Origin: Sphingopyxis sp. LC81
GTDB lineage: Bacteria > Pseudomonadota > Alphaproteobacteria > Sphingomonadales > Sphingomonadaceae
DNA: 64,000 nucleotides
Direction of reading: 5' to 3'
NCBI RefSeq assembly: GCF_000756375.1
Contig: NZ_JNFD01000035.1
Coordinates: forward strand, 99,501 to 163,500
The notes beneath the pieces were generated by a model, which worked only from the letters and a program-made list of their open reading frames with translations, did not search any database and was not told where the DNA came from. The translations under genes were made by a program, and so were the position numbers. This document shows positions 1 through 7,990 of this stretch, in pieces (the stretch's first letter is position 1; every line of letters begins with the position of its first letter).

Positions 1-24
1 GGACGCTCACCCCCCGCCTATGGC

Positions 25-609
25 ATGGCACCCGGCATGACGAAAGACGCAGGTGAGGATGCGCCGGCCAAAAAGGCCAAGGCGAAAGGCAAGGCAAAGA
101 CCGCCAAGCCGCCCGTGCGCGTCTATGAACGCCCGCGCGGCGGCGAAGCGCGCATGGTGTCCGACCTCGTGCCCGAAATCGGCCGCGCCGCCTTTCGCAA
201 ATTCGGCTTCGTGCAAAGCTCGGTCGTCAGCCGCTGGCGCGAGATCGTCGGCGACAAGCTCGCCGACGTCACCCAGCCCGCGATGATCCGTTTTCCGGCG
301 GGCCAGAAAGCGGGCGGCACGCTGCATTTGACGATCAGCGGCGCGCACGCGCCGATGCTCCAGCATGTCGCGCCCGACATCATCGGCGCGGTCAACCGCT
401 TCTTCGGCTACGCCGCCGTCGCGCAGGTCCGCATGACGCACGGCCAGGTCACCCCCGCGGCGCCCGTTCAGCAGCCGGCAATGCTCAAACCCGTACCCGC
501 CGAACTGGGGGACAGCCTGCGCGACATCGGCGACCCGGAACTGCGCACCGTGCTCGAACGCATGGCGGCGGGACTGGCGACGCCGCCCAAGCTTCCCCGT
601 ATCAGTTAG
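25..609 (+). CDS. DUF721 / DciA-like protein
   Basis: 194-aa protein with a basic, Ala/Lys-rich N-terminus (about residues 1-32) followed by a DUF721 domain with the typical VVSRWREIVG helix near residue 70. DUF721 includes DciA, which loads replicative helicase in bacteria lacking DnaC, so a replication-initiation role is inferred from the family. It is followed after 9 nt by a DsbA-like gene. The start is uncertain: in-frame ATGs lie at 25 and 37, with no clear ribosome-binding site visible so close to the window edge. Confidence 0.8.
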   Translation: MAPGMTKDAGEDAPAKKAKAKGKAKTAKPPVRVYERPRGGEARMVSDLVPEIGRAAFRKFGFVQSSVVSRWREIVGDKLADVTQPAMIRFPAGQKAGGTLHLTISGAHAPMLQHVAPDIIGAVNRFFGYAAVAQVRMTHGQVTPAAPVQQPAMLKPVPAELGDSLRDIGDPELRTVLERMAAGLATPPKLPRIS

Positions 610-618
610 GAACGACGG

Positions 619-1335
619 ATGTCCGCTTTTGACGACCCGCTTCTCGATCGCCGTGCGGCGGTGCTGGCACTTTCGGGCGCCGCACTCGGCCTGATCGCCG
701 CGACGCCCGCGAAACCCACACTCTGGTCGCAGACCGTCACCACCACACCGATCGGCGCCTTCCTCGTCGGCAATCCCGCCGCGAAGGTGCGGGTCGTCGA
801 ATATTTCAGCTACACCTGCCATGTCTGCGCTGATTTCGCGAAGGCGAGCGCGCTGCCGCTGAAGACCGGCTATGTCGATCGCGGGCTCGTCCTCTTCGAA
901 TATCGCAACCTGGTGCGCGACCCCGCCGACATGACCGCGGCGCTGCTCGCGCGCTGCGGCGGGTCCAAGGCGTTCGCGGGCAACCATCAGGCGATCTTCA
1001 ACAATTTCCCCGCGTTGATCGCCAGCATCCAGAAGGCGACCGAGGCGCAGAAGAAGAGCTGGTTCGAAGGCACCACCGGCGAGCGCGCGCGCAAGATCGC
1101 CGCTGGCACGGGACTCACCGCGCTGATGCGCGCGCGGGGCTACACACAGGCGCAGATCGACGCCGCGCTCGACAGCGAGGTCGCGCAGGCCGAACTCACC
1201 GGCATGACGAACATCGGCCTCAACGCGGACCGCGTCGAGGGCACGCCGAGCTTCTTCGTCAATGGCCGCAATGCCGGGGTCACCGCATGGCCCGCACTCA
1301 AATCGAAACTCGACCTCGCGATCAAGGCCGCCTAA
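619..1335 (+). CDS. DsbA-family thioredoxin-fold oxidoreductase
   Basis: 238 aa. The N-terminus carries a twin Arg (residues 11-12) and a hydrophobic stretch (about 14-28), suggesting export, perhaps by Tat. The redox site is CHVC at residues 67-70 and the cis-Pro region is EGTPSFFVNG, both typical of the DsbA/DSBA-like thioredoxin fold. A helical insertion separates the two. Likely a periplasmic disulfide oxidoreductase. The next gene, 37 nt downstream, is a paralogue, so the two probably act together; substrate and partner cannot be told. Confidence 0.85.
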   Translation: MSAFDDPLLDRRAAVLALSGAALGLIAATPAKPTLWSQTVTTTPIGAFLVGNPAAKVRVVEYFSYTCHVCADFAKASALPLKTGYVDRGLVLFEYRNLVRDPADMTAALLARCGGSKAFAGNHQAIFNNFPALIASIQKATEAQKKSWFEGTTGERARKIAAGTGLTALMRARGYTQAQIDAALDSEVAQAELTGMTNIGLNADRVEGTPSFFVNGRNAGVTAWPALKSKLDLAIKAA

Positions 1336-1372
1336 AAGCGCCGCATTCCCGTTCTGTGGAGAAAGTAAGTAT

Positions 1373-2113
1373 ATGACCGCATCGCTTCGTATCGCCCTTC
1401 TGTCTTCGCTCGGCGCGCTCGCCCTCGCCGGTTGCGGCGACGGCGCGACCGACCCCTCCAAGGAACAGTCCGTGGTCGCCAAGGTCGCGCCGCCGGCCGG
1501 CAAGACCTGGTCGCAGGTCGTGCGCGTCGACGGCGACGGCGTCGTGATGGGCAACCCCGATGCACCGATCAAACTCGAGGAATTTGGCGCCTTCACCTGC
1601 GGCCATTGCGCGCAGTTCACCAAGGATTCGCACGAAGAGCTGAAGCGTGACTTCGTCGACACCGGCCGCGTATCGTACAAGCTGACGCCGTTCATGCTCC
1701 ACCCCGTCGACGCGATCGCGGGCGCGATCGTCAAATGCACCGGCCCCGACCGCTTCTTCCCGCTCGCCGACGCGACCTTCCTCGAGCATGAGGCGTTCAT
1801 AGCGGGCCCGTCGAAACCGCAGCCGGGGATCGAGGAAGCGATGAAGCTGCCCCCCGCACAGCGCTTTACCGCGCTCGCCAAGGGCTGGGGCATCGATCAA
1901 TTCTATCAGCAGCGCGGGGTTCCCGCCGCGACGATCCAGCAGTGTCTCGCCAAGGTCGAAAATGTCGAGGCGATCGAAAAGGGCACCAACGCCGGCGTCG
2001 AGAAATATCAGATCACCGGCACGCCGACCTTTGTCATCAACGGCCAGGTCGCCGAAGGCGTCGCATCGTGGGCTCCGCTGCGCGACCGCCTGCGCACGAT
2101 GGGCGCACGCTGA
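1373..2113 (+). CDS. DsbA-family thioredoxin lipoprotein
   Basis: 246 aa. The start at ATG 1373 places a lipobox LALAGC with the lipidated Cys at residue 21; an in-frame upstream ATG inside the previous gene would destroy this signal. Redox motif CGHC at residues 76-79 and cis-Pro segment TGTPTFVING near residue 215 identify a DSBA-like thioredoxin domain. It should sit anchored in the periplasm as a thiol-disulfide oxidoreductase, paralogous to the preceding gene and probably co-transcribed with it. Confidence 0.87.
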   Translation: MTASLRIALLSSLGALALAGCGDGATDPSKEQSVVAKVAPPAGKTWSQVVRVDGDGVVMGNPDAPIKLEEFGAFTCGHCAQFTKDSHEELKRDFVDTGRVSYKLTPFMLHPVDAIAGAIVKCTGPDRFFPLADATFLEHEAFIAGPSKPQPGIEEAMKLPPAQRFTALAKGWGIDQFYQQRGVPAATIQQCLAKVENVEAIEKGTNAGVEKYQITGTPTFVINGQVAEGVASWAPLRDRLRTMGAR

Positions 2114-2122
2114 TTCCTCTTT

Positions 2123-2197
2123 CGTCATGCCGGGCTTGACCCGGCACCCGCCTTTTTTCTTCAAGAAGGCAGGCCCCGGATCAAGTCCGGGGTGACG
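2123..2197. repeat. palindromic intergenic repeat, family A copy 1
   Basis: 75-nt imperfect palindrome beginning CGTCATGCCGGG and ending CCGGGGTGACG, with a central ccttttttcttcaagaagg. In reverse orientation it matches the element at 49171-49244 almost throughout, including the CTTCAAGAAGG centre. It lies 9 nt after the thioredoxin lipoprotein stop and could also act as a transcription terminator. Each arm contains a smaller hairpin around a TTGATC/GATCAA-like core. Confidence 0.85.
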
Positions 2198-2298
2198 GAT
2201 AAGGGAAGCGAACCCCTTGCGACTCCCCCCGCCGCGCGGCATGACGGCCTGCAGGGGGATATGTGACACCAAGGTTGCACCAGCTCCGATTCGATGAC

Positions 2299-2321
2299 CT
2301 GCACGGGGCCGCCCCGTGCAG
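2299..2321. other. perfect palindrome covering the smc start codon
   Basis: Two 11-nt arms, CTGCACGGGGC (2299-2309) and GCCCCGTGCAG (2311-2321), are exact reverse complements around one central C. The proposed smc GTG start (2316-2318) lies within the right arm. In mRNA this would be a GC-rich hairpin sequestering the start codon; in DNA it could be a dimeric protein-binding site. Neither role is shown by the sequence. Confidence 0.7.
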
Positions 2322-5300
2322 ATAAAGCGGCTGCGCCTCACCGGTTTCAAAAGCTTCGTCGAACCCACTGAACTCCGTATCGAACCCGGACTGACCGGCG
2401 TCGTCGGCCCCAATGGCTGCGGCAAATCGAACCTGCTCGAAGCGATCCGCTGGGTGATGGGCGAATCCAGCCCCAAGTCGATGCGCGGCGGCGGGATGGA
2501 GGATGTGATCTTCGCCGGCACCTCGACGCGCCCGGCGCGCGATTTTGCCGAGGTGGCGCTTCATTGCGATACCGAAGGGACACTCGTCGCGGGTCTGTCC
2601 GATTCGAGCGACGGCGACGATCTGGAGGTCATCCGGCGGATCGAACGCGGCGCGGGCAGCGCCTATCGTGCCAACGGCCGCGACGTGCGCGCGAAGGACG
2701 TCGCGCTGATCTTTGCCGACGCCGCGACCGGCGCGCACAGCCCCGCGCTCGTCAGCCAGGGCAAGATCGCCAATGTCATCGCCGCCAAGCCGACCGATCG
2801 CCGCGCGATGCTCGAGGAAGCCGCGGGCATCGCGGGGCTGCACGTCCGCCGCAAGGATGCCGAGCAGAAACTGCGCGCGACCGAAACCAACCTCACGCGC
2901 CTCTCCGAGATCGTCGCTGACATGGAAGTGCGCGCCAATGCGCTGCGCCGGCAGGCGCGCGCGGCGGAAAAATACAAGAAACTCTCCGACGACATCCGCA
3001 TTGCCGAAGGACGGCTGATCTACGCACGCTGGCGCGACGCCGCCGCCGCCGCCGACCAGGCGCGGCGCGATGCCGACGCGGCCGAGGCGGCGGTGAAAAC
3101 CGCGCAGGACGAACTCGAAACCATATCGAAGGCGCAAGCCGAGGTCGCAACGCATGTCGCCGCGGCGCGCAGCGACGCACAGACACAACGCGACGCGCTC
3201 GCCGAGGCGACCGCGACGCAGGTGCGCTTGCAGGGCGAGGAGCGCGCGGCGCTCCAGCGGCTTGAGGATCTGGCGACGCAACAGCGGCGTATCGCCGACG
3301 ACCGCGCGCACGAAGGCGAACTCGCGCGCGAAGCGCATGGCGCGCTGACCGCGCTCGACGCCGAAACCAAAACGCTGGCGCAGGAGATTGCCGGGCACGA
3401 CGCCGGCAAGGCCGCGCTCGCCGACGCCAGCCTCGCGGCACAGGCGCGCCTCCGTGACGCCGAGGTCGCGCTGGCGCAGGCGCGCGCCAAGGCGGCGAGC
3501 GAGGCCGCCGACCGCCGCATCGCGGTGTCGGCCCGCGACAGCGCCGAAGCCACCGTGCGCCGCGTTGCCAATGACAAGGCGCGCGTCGATGCCGAGGTTG
3601 CCGCGCTCGGCGACAGCGCCGCGCTCGCGGCGACGCATGCCGACAGCGTGAAAGCTGCCAACGCCGCCGAAGCCGCGATCGCCACCGCCGAAAACGCGCT
3701 GCACGAAGCCGAAGCCGATCGCGAAGCGACGGCGGCCGACCTTGCAGGCATCGAGGCGGGGCTCGCCGAAGCGCGCGCCGCGCTCGCCGCGCTCGAAGGC
3801 GAGGCATCGACGCTCGAACGCGCGCTCGCGGCAGCGCGCAGCGACGCCGACCGCATTCTCGACCAGCTCCGCGTCGCGCCGGGCTATGAAGCCGCGCTCG
3901 CCGCCGCGCTCGGCGACGATCTCGACGCCGGGACCGACAAGGATGCGGCGCGCAGCTGGGGCGGCGCCGATGCCGCGAAAAGCGATCCCGCGCTGCCCCC
4001 CGGCACCAAGCCGCTCGCCGAATTCGTCCAGGCGCCCGCCGCGCTTTCGCGCCGTCTCGCGCAGGTCGCCGTGGCCACGACCGATAGCGGCCAGCCGCTC
4101 GCGGTCGGCCAACGCCTCGTCACCGTCGATGGCGTGATGCGCCGCTGGGACGGCTTCGTCACCCGCGGCGACGGCGCCACCGCGACCGAGCGGCTGCAAC
4201 GCCAGAACCGCCTCGACGAACTCGCCGCGCAGCGCCCGCAGGTCGAACTCGGCGTGCAGGATCTGCGCGACCGGCGCGATGCCGCTGCCGCGAAGGCGTC
4301 CGACCTGACCGCCGCCGCGGCAGCCGCGCGCAAGGCGCTCGCGCAGGCCGACGAAACGCGGCGTAGCGCGCTGCGCGCCGCCGATCAGGCGCAGGCCGCG
4401 ATCGACCGCCACCGCGACGCCGCGGCGCTGTTCGACCGCCGCCTCGCCGAGATCGCCGACGCCGCGAAGGACGCCGCCGAGGCGCTCGCGGTGCAGGAAG
4501 CCGCGCTCGCCGCGCTGCCCGACGACAGCATCGCGCGCGCAGCGCTCGAAGCCGAGGAGCAGACCGCAGAACGCGCGCGCGCCGACGCCAATGCCGCGCG
4601 CGATGCGCTGGCGGCGCACGAACGCACGCTTGCCAGCCTGAGCGAACGGCAAGCGGTCGTCAGCGCCGAGATCAAGAGCTGGAAGGCGCGCGCGGGCGAG
4701 GCCGCGCGCCGCGTGACCGAAATGGACAAACGCGCCGACGCGCTGGCGGCCGAAGCAGCGAAACTCGCCGACACCCCCGCCAAGCTCGCGCAGCAGCGCG
4801 CCGCCGCCGAGGCACAGCAGGCCGAGCTGCGCGAAAAGGTCGCCGCCGCCGAGGCACAAGAACGCGCCGCCGAAGCCGCGCTGCGCGAGGCCGAAACCGC
4901 GCTGAATGCGATCCGCGAGCGCGTCGCCGCCGCGCGCGAAACGCGCGCCGGGGCGATCGCGCGCTCCGAAAATGCCGAGCTGCGCCGCATCGAAATGGGC
5001 CGGCTGTCGGGCGAACGTTTCGAATGTCCGCCGCCGCTGCTGCCGCAAAAGGCCGGGTTCGAATCGGGCAGCGTCGGCGATGCCAATGCCGAATCGGCGC
5101 AGCACGACCGGCTGGTTGCCGACCGCGAGCGGCTCGGCCCGGTGAACCTCGTCGCCGCCGACGAACTCGCCGAACTCGACACCGAGCGCGAGAAGAACGC
5201 CGCCGAGATCGAGGAGCTGACGCAAGCCGTCCATCGCCTGCGCGGCTCGATCGGCAATCTTAATCGCGAGGGCCGGGTGCGGCTGCTCGCGGCGTTCGAG

Positions 5301-5759
5301 GCGGTGAACCAGCATTTCCAGCGGCTGTTCACGACGCTGTTCAACGGCGGGCAGGCGCATCTTGAGCTCGTCGATTCGGACGATCCGCTCGAGGCCGGGC
5401 TCGAAATCATGGCGCAGCCGCCGGGCAAGCGCCTCGGCACGCTCACCTTGCTCTCGGGCGGCGAACAGGCGCTGACCGCCGTGGCGCTGATCTTCGGCCT
5501 CTTCCTGACCAACCCCGCGCCGATCTGCGTCCTCGACGAAGTCGACGCGCCCTTGGACGATGCCAATATCGAGCGTTTCTGCGACCTGCTCGACCGCATG
5601 GCGCGCGAAACGAACACGCGCTACCTGATCGTCACGCACAATGCGGTGACGATGGCGCGCATGCACCGCCTGTTCGGGGTGACGATGATCGAGCGCGGGG
5701 TATCGCGCCTCGTGTCGGTCGACCTCGGCGGCGCCGAGGAACTGCTCGCGGCCGAATAG
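2316..5759 (+). CDS. smc: chromosome segregation protein SMC
   Basis: 1147 aa, the usual SMC length. Walker A GPNGCGKS at residues 31-38; long Ala/Glu/Arg-rich coiled coils; a central hinge region; the C-terminal ABC signature LSGGEQ and Walker B VLDEVDAPLDD, followed by the switch His in VTHN. SMC forms the condensin ring with ScpA/ScpB to compact and segregate the chromosome. No scp genes are in view. The start is GTG 2316, inside a perfect palindrome, chosen because the protein then begins with the family-typical MQIKRLRLTGFKSF. It ends head-on against ubiA with no gap. Confidence 0.96.
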   Translation: MQIKRLRLTGFKSFVEPTELRIEPGLTGVVGPNGCGKSNLLEAIRWVMGESSPKSMRGGGMEDVIFAGTSTRPARDFAEVALHCDTEGTLVAGLSDSSDGDDLEVIRRIERGAGSAYRANGRDVRAKDVALIFADAATGAHSPALVSQGKIANVIAAKPTDRRAMLEEAAGIAGLHVRRKDAEQKLRATETNLTRLSEIVADMEVRANALRRQARAAEKYKKLSDDIRIAEGRLIYARWRDAAAAADQARRDADAAEAAVKTAQDELETISKAQAEVATHVAAARSDAQTQRDALAEATATQVRLQGEERAALQRLEDLATQQRRIADDRAHEGELAREAHGALTALDAETKTLAQEIAGHDAGKAALADASLAAQARLRDAEVALAQARAKAASEAADRRIAVSARDSAEATVRRVANDKARVDAEVAALGDSAALAATHADSVKAANAAEAAIATAENALHEAEADREATAADLAGIEAGLAEARAALAALEGEASTLERALAAARSDADRILDQLRVAPGYEAALAAALGDDLDAGTDKDAARSWGGADAAKSDPALPPGTKPLAEFVQAPAALSRRLAQVAVATTDSGQPLAVGQRLVTVDGVMRRWDGFVTRGDGATATERLQRQNRLDELAAQRPQVELGVQDLRDRRDAAAAKASDLTAAAAAARKALAQADETRRSALRAADQAQAAIDRHRDAAALFDRRLAEIADAAKDAAEALAVQEAALAALPDDSIARAALEAEEQTAERARADANAARDALAAHERTLASLSERQAVVSAEIKSWKARAGEAARRVTEMDKRADALAAEAAKLADTPAKLAQQRAAAEAQQAELREKVAAAEAQERAAEAALREAETALNAIRERVAAARETRAGAIARSENAELRRIEMGRLSGERFECPPPLLPQKAGFESGSVGDANAESAQHDRLVADRERLGPVNLVAADELAELDTEREKNAAEIEELTQAVHRLRGSIGNLNREGRVRLLAAFEAVNQHFQRLFTTLFNGGQAHLELVDSDDPLEAGLEIMAQPPGKRLGTLTLLSGGEQALTAVALIFGLFLTNPAPICVLDEVDAPLDDANIERFCDLLDRMARETNTRYLIVTHNAVTMARMHRLFGVTMIERGVSRLVSVDLGGAEELLAAE

Positions 5760-6668
5760 CTAGGGCGCCATTCCCACCACCAGCATCGCCGCGAACACCA
5801 GCAGCCCCGCGAACCGGTTGCTGCGGAATTTCGCCAGCGCATCCTCGCCGTTCGCGGGGTCGAGCGTGACCACCTGCCCCGTCAGATGCACCGCCGCGGG
5901 CAGCAGCGCGATCAGCACCAGCGGATCGGGGCGTACCGCCCATAGCGCGCCGCCCCAGCCGGCGAGCGCGAGCGCGTAGCACAGCGCGACCCCGCCCTTC
6001 ACATGACGCCCCATCGCGCGCGCGCTCGACTTCACGCCGATCAGCATATCGTCCTCGATATCCTGCAGCGCATAGATGGTGTCATAGCCGATCACCCACG
6101 CGATACAGCCGGCATAGAGCAAGGGCAGCGCGGGCCCTTCCGCCCCGCCGACCGCAACCCACGCGACGAGCGCGCCCCAGCTGAACACCAGCCCCAGCCA
6201 CGCCTGCGGCCACCAGGTGATGCGTTTCATGAAGGGATAGCCCGCGACGAGGATCAGGCTGCCGAGCGCGACGATCTGCGCCGGGCGCGGCAGCTGGAGC
6301 AGCACTAGCAGCCCGACGAGCGAGAGCAGCAAAGTCCACAGCAACGCATTGCGCACCGACACCGCACCGCTCGCAACGGGGCGCGACGCCGTCCGCGCGA
6401 CCTTTGCGTCGAGGTCGCGGTCGACGATATCATTATAGACACAGCCCGCCCCGCGCATCGCGATCGCCCCGATCAGCATCCACAGGAACAAGGGCCAGTG
6501 GCTCACCGCCCCCCCGCCGAGCGCAAGCGCCCAGGCACAGGGCCAATAGAGCAGCCACCAGCCGATCGGGCGGTCGAACCGCGCGAGCAGCGCATAGGGC
6601 CGCGCCGCGGAGGGCAGCAGGGCGACGAAACCGCGAAGCTGGCTATCGGGAGGATGGGTGGCAGTCAT
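5760..6668 (-). CDS. ubiA: 4-hydroxybenzoate polyprenyltransferase
   Basis: 302 aa, multi-spanning inner-membrane protein of the UbiA superfamily. Both Mg-prenyl-diphosphate binding motifs are visible: YNDIVDRDLD after the second hydrophobic segment and the second Asp-rich loop ALQDIEDDML. It attaches the polyprenyl tail to 4-hydroxybenzoate in ubiquinone synthesis. Its TAG abuts the smc TAG on the opposite strand (TAG then CTA), so the two genes converge with zero intergenic bases. Confidence 0.93.
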   Translation of the reverse strand: MTATHPPDSQLRGFVALLPSAARPYALLARFDRPIGWWLLYWPCAWALALGGGAVSHWPLFLWMLIGAIAMRGAGCVYNDIVDRDLDAKVARTASRPVASGAVSVRNALLWTLLLSLVGLLVLLQLPRPAQIVALGSLILVAGYPFMKRITWWPQAWLGLVFSWGALVAWVAVGGAEGPALPLLYAGCIAWVIGYDTIYALQDIEDDMLIGVKSSARAMGRHVKGGVALCYALALAGWGGALWAVRPDPLVLIALLPAAVHLTGQVVTLDPANGEDALAKFRSNRFAGLLVFAAMLVVGMAP

Positions 6669-6734
6669 CGGCAGCGGCGATGTAGCAGCCGCGGCGCGCG
6701 CGATAAATGGCTGATTGAACGAAGCCCGTCGCGA

Positions 6735-7394
6735 TCAGCTACAGGTCGATGCCACGCCGGGCTCGAACACCCCGCCGGTGAGATCGCGCGCCTCGCGGAT
6801 GTTGAACGCGGCTGTCGACTTGATCGTCCGGGCACCCAGCCATTTGCCATAGAGCAGGGGCTGATAATTATAGGTAACCTCGACGAACATCACGGCGGTC
6901 CCCGGCGCGGCCGTGACTTCCTCGCCTTCCGGCCCCATGCCTGCGAAATCGTCGCCTTCCGCGCCCTCCCCTTCCGGACCAAATTCCGAATCGATGTCCA
7001 GATCGCCATAGCAGCGCTGCCAGTGTATCCACTGACCGTCATCGGTGTTGCGTTCGAGGCTGGAGAGGATGAGGCGGCCATTTTTCTTGAAGTCCAGCCC
7101 CCCCGCCTGCTTCTCGATGCCTGCGAACACGTCGTTGATATCGACTTCGCGGACTTGCGGCAGCGCCAGGTTGCTTCCCGCCGCGATGCGTGAGGCATTG
7201 TCGGCAACGCTCAGCCCGATCTGGCTGATGCGCGTGTTGACGAGCGTCAGATTCGCAATTTCGAGGCCGCCGAAGCCGATCAGCGCCAGCAGCGGGATGG
7301 CAAAGGCCATTTCGATGATGACCGCGCCCCGGGCGTTGCGCGCGAGCCGGCGGATGGCAATCCGCGTACGGCGGACGATGGGGAGGCGGGCCAT
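6735..7394 (-). CDS. TadE-like pilus assembly / envelope protein
   Basis: 219 aa from ATG 7394. The N-terminus has the TadE signature: a basic stretch, then RGAVIIEMAFAIPLLALIG as a pilin-like hydrophobic helix with the conserved Glu, then a periplasmic domain. TadE/TadF are pseudopilins of the Flp/Tad pilus system. The start codon overlaps the stop of the upstream TadE-like gene (TGATG arrangement), implying translational coupling. No tad secretion ATPase, secretin or flp prepilin gene is in this window. Confidence 0.82.
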   Translation of the reverse strand: MARLPIVRRTRIAIRRLARNARGAVIIEMAFAIPLLALIGFGGLEIANLTLVNTRISQIGLSVADNASRIAAGSNLALPQVREVDINDVFAGIEKQAGGLDFKKNGRLILSSLERNTDDGQWIHWQRCYGDLDIDSEFGPEGEGAEGDDFAGMGPEGEEVTAAPGTAVMFVEVTYNYQPLLYGKWLGARTIKSTAAFNIREARDLTGGVFEPGVASTCS

Positions 7395-7990
7395 CACAGG
7401 CACTCGTCCGGCGGAGCATCGGAGCCGGTGGCGAACGGTTGATTGCGCAGAACCGTGGAATAGGAAAGCGTCGTTGATTGCGGCTGGCCCAGCATTTTCC
7501 ATACCGGCAGGACGCGGTCGAACGTCATCGACACCGTATAGAGGATCACGTCCTCGGCGCCGCCGTTGCCCTCGATGCCGCGGTCGGCGTCCCATCGGCC
7601 ATTGTTGTTGAAATCGTCATAACATTCGCCGACGTCATAAGTGCCGCTGGCGTTTTCGTCGGTATAATTTTCCTCGACGCCAACCTGATCGAAACGGTCA
7701 TATGCCTTGCGGGTGAAGGACATCGTCGCACTCTGGAACACGTTCAGAACCTGTGTCTCGATACGATCGTCGAGCGCGGACTGATCGAGCGCATAGGCCT
7801 GTAGCGTCGAGTCGCGACCGGCCTCGCTCACCGCGCCCTGCAGCACCTGCTGGGCGTACATTTGCCAGCAAAAGTCGAATATCCCCAACAGGACGAGAAG
7901 GAAGACCGGTGCGGTCAGCGCGAATTCGACCAGCGCCGCTCCGCGCTCGTTCCGGCGCAGGCGGCGAAGCAAGGCGGCGCGGCGCGTCAC
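7394..7990 (-). CDS. TadE-family protein
   Basis: 198 aa. GTG 7990 is chosen because it overlaps the preceding stop (GTGA) and puts the TadE motif RRNERGAALVEFALTAPVFL near the N-terminus; longer in-frame openings lack pilin features. The single hydrophobic helix is followed by a soluble domain with an acidic, Asn-rich stretch (residues about 110-150), possibly calcium-binding by appearance. Middle gene of a three-gene coupled unit with the vWA protein upstream and another TadE downstream. Confidence 0.82.
   Translation of the reverse strand: MTRRAALLRRLRRNERGAALVEFALTAPVFLLVLLGIFDFCWQMYAQQVLQGAVSEAGRDSTLQAYALDQSALDDRIETQVLNVFQSATMSFTRKAYDRFDQVGVEENYTDENASGTYDVGECYDDFNNNGRWDADRGIEGNGGAEDVILYTVSMTFDRVLPVWKMLGQPQSTTLSYSTVLRNQPFATGSDAPPDECL

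Noticed and set aside
5054..5070. tRNA T-loop-like GGGTTCGAATC
   Set aside because: Lies within smc coding sequence with no acceptor or anticodon arms.
2181..5666. 1161-codon open frame antisense to smc
   Set aside because: High GC lowers stop frequency on the opposite strand; the antisense product is low-complexity Arg/Gly/Ala and smc is a clear gene.
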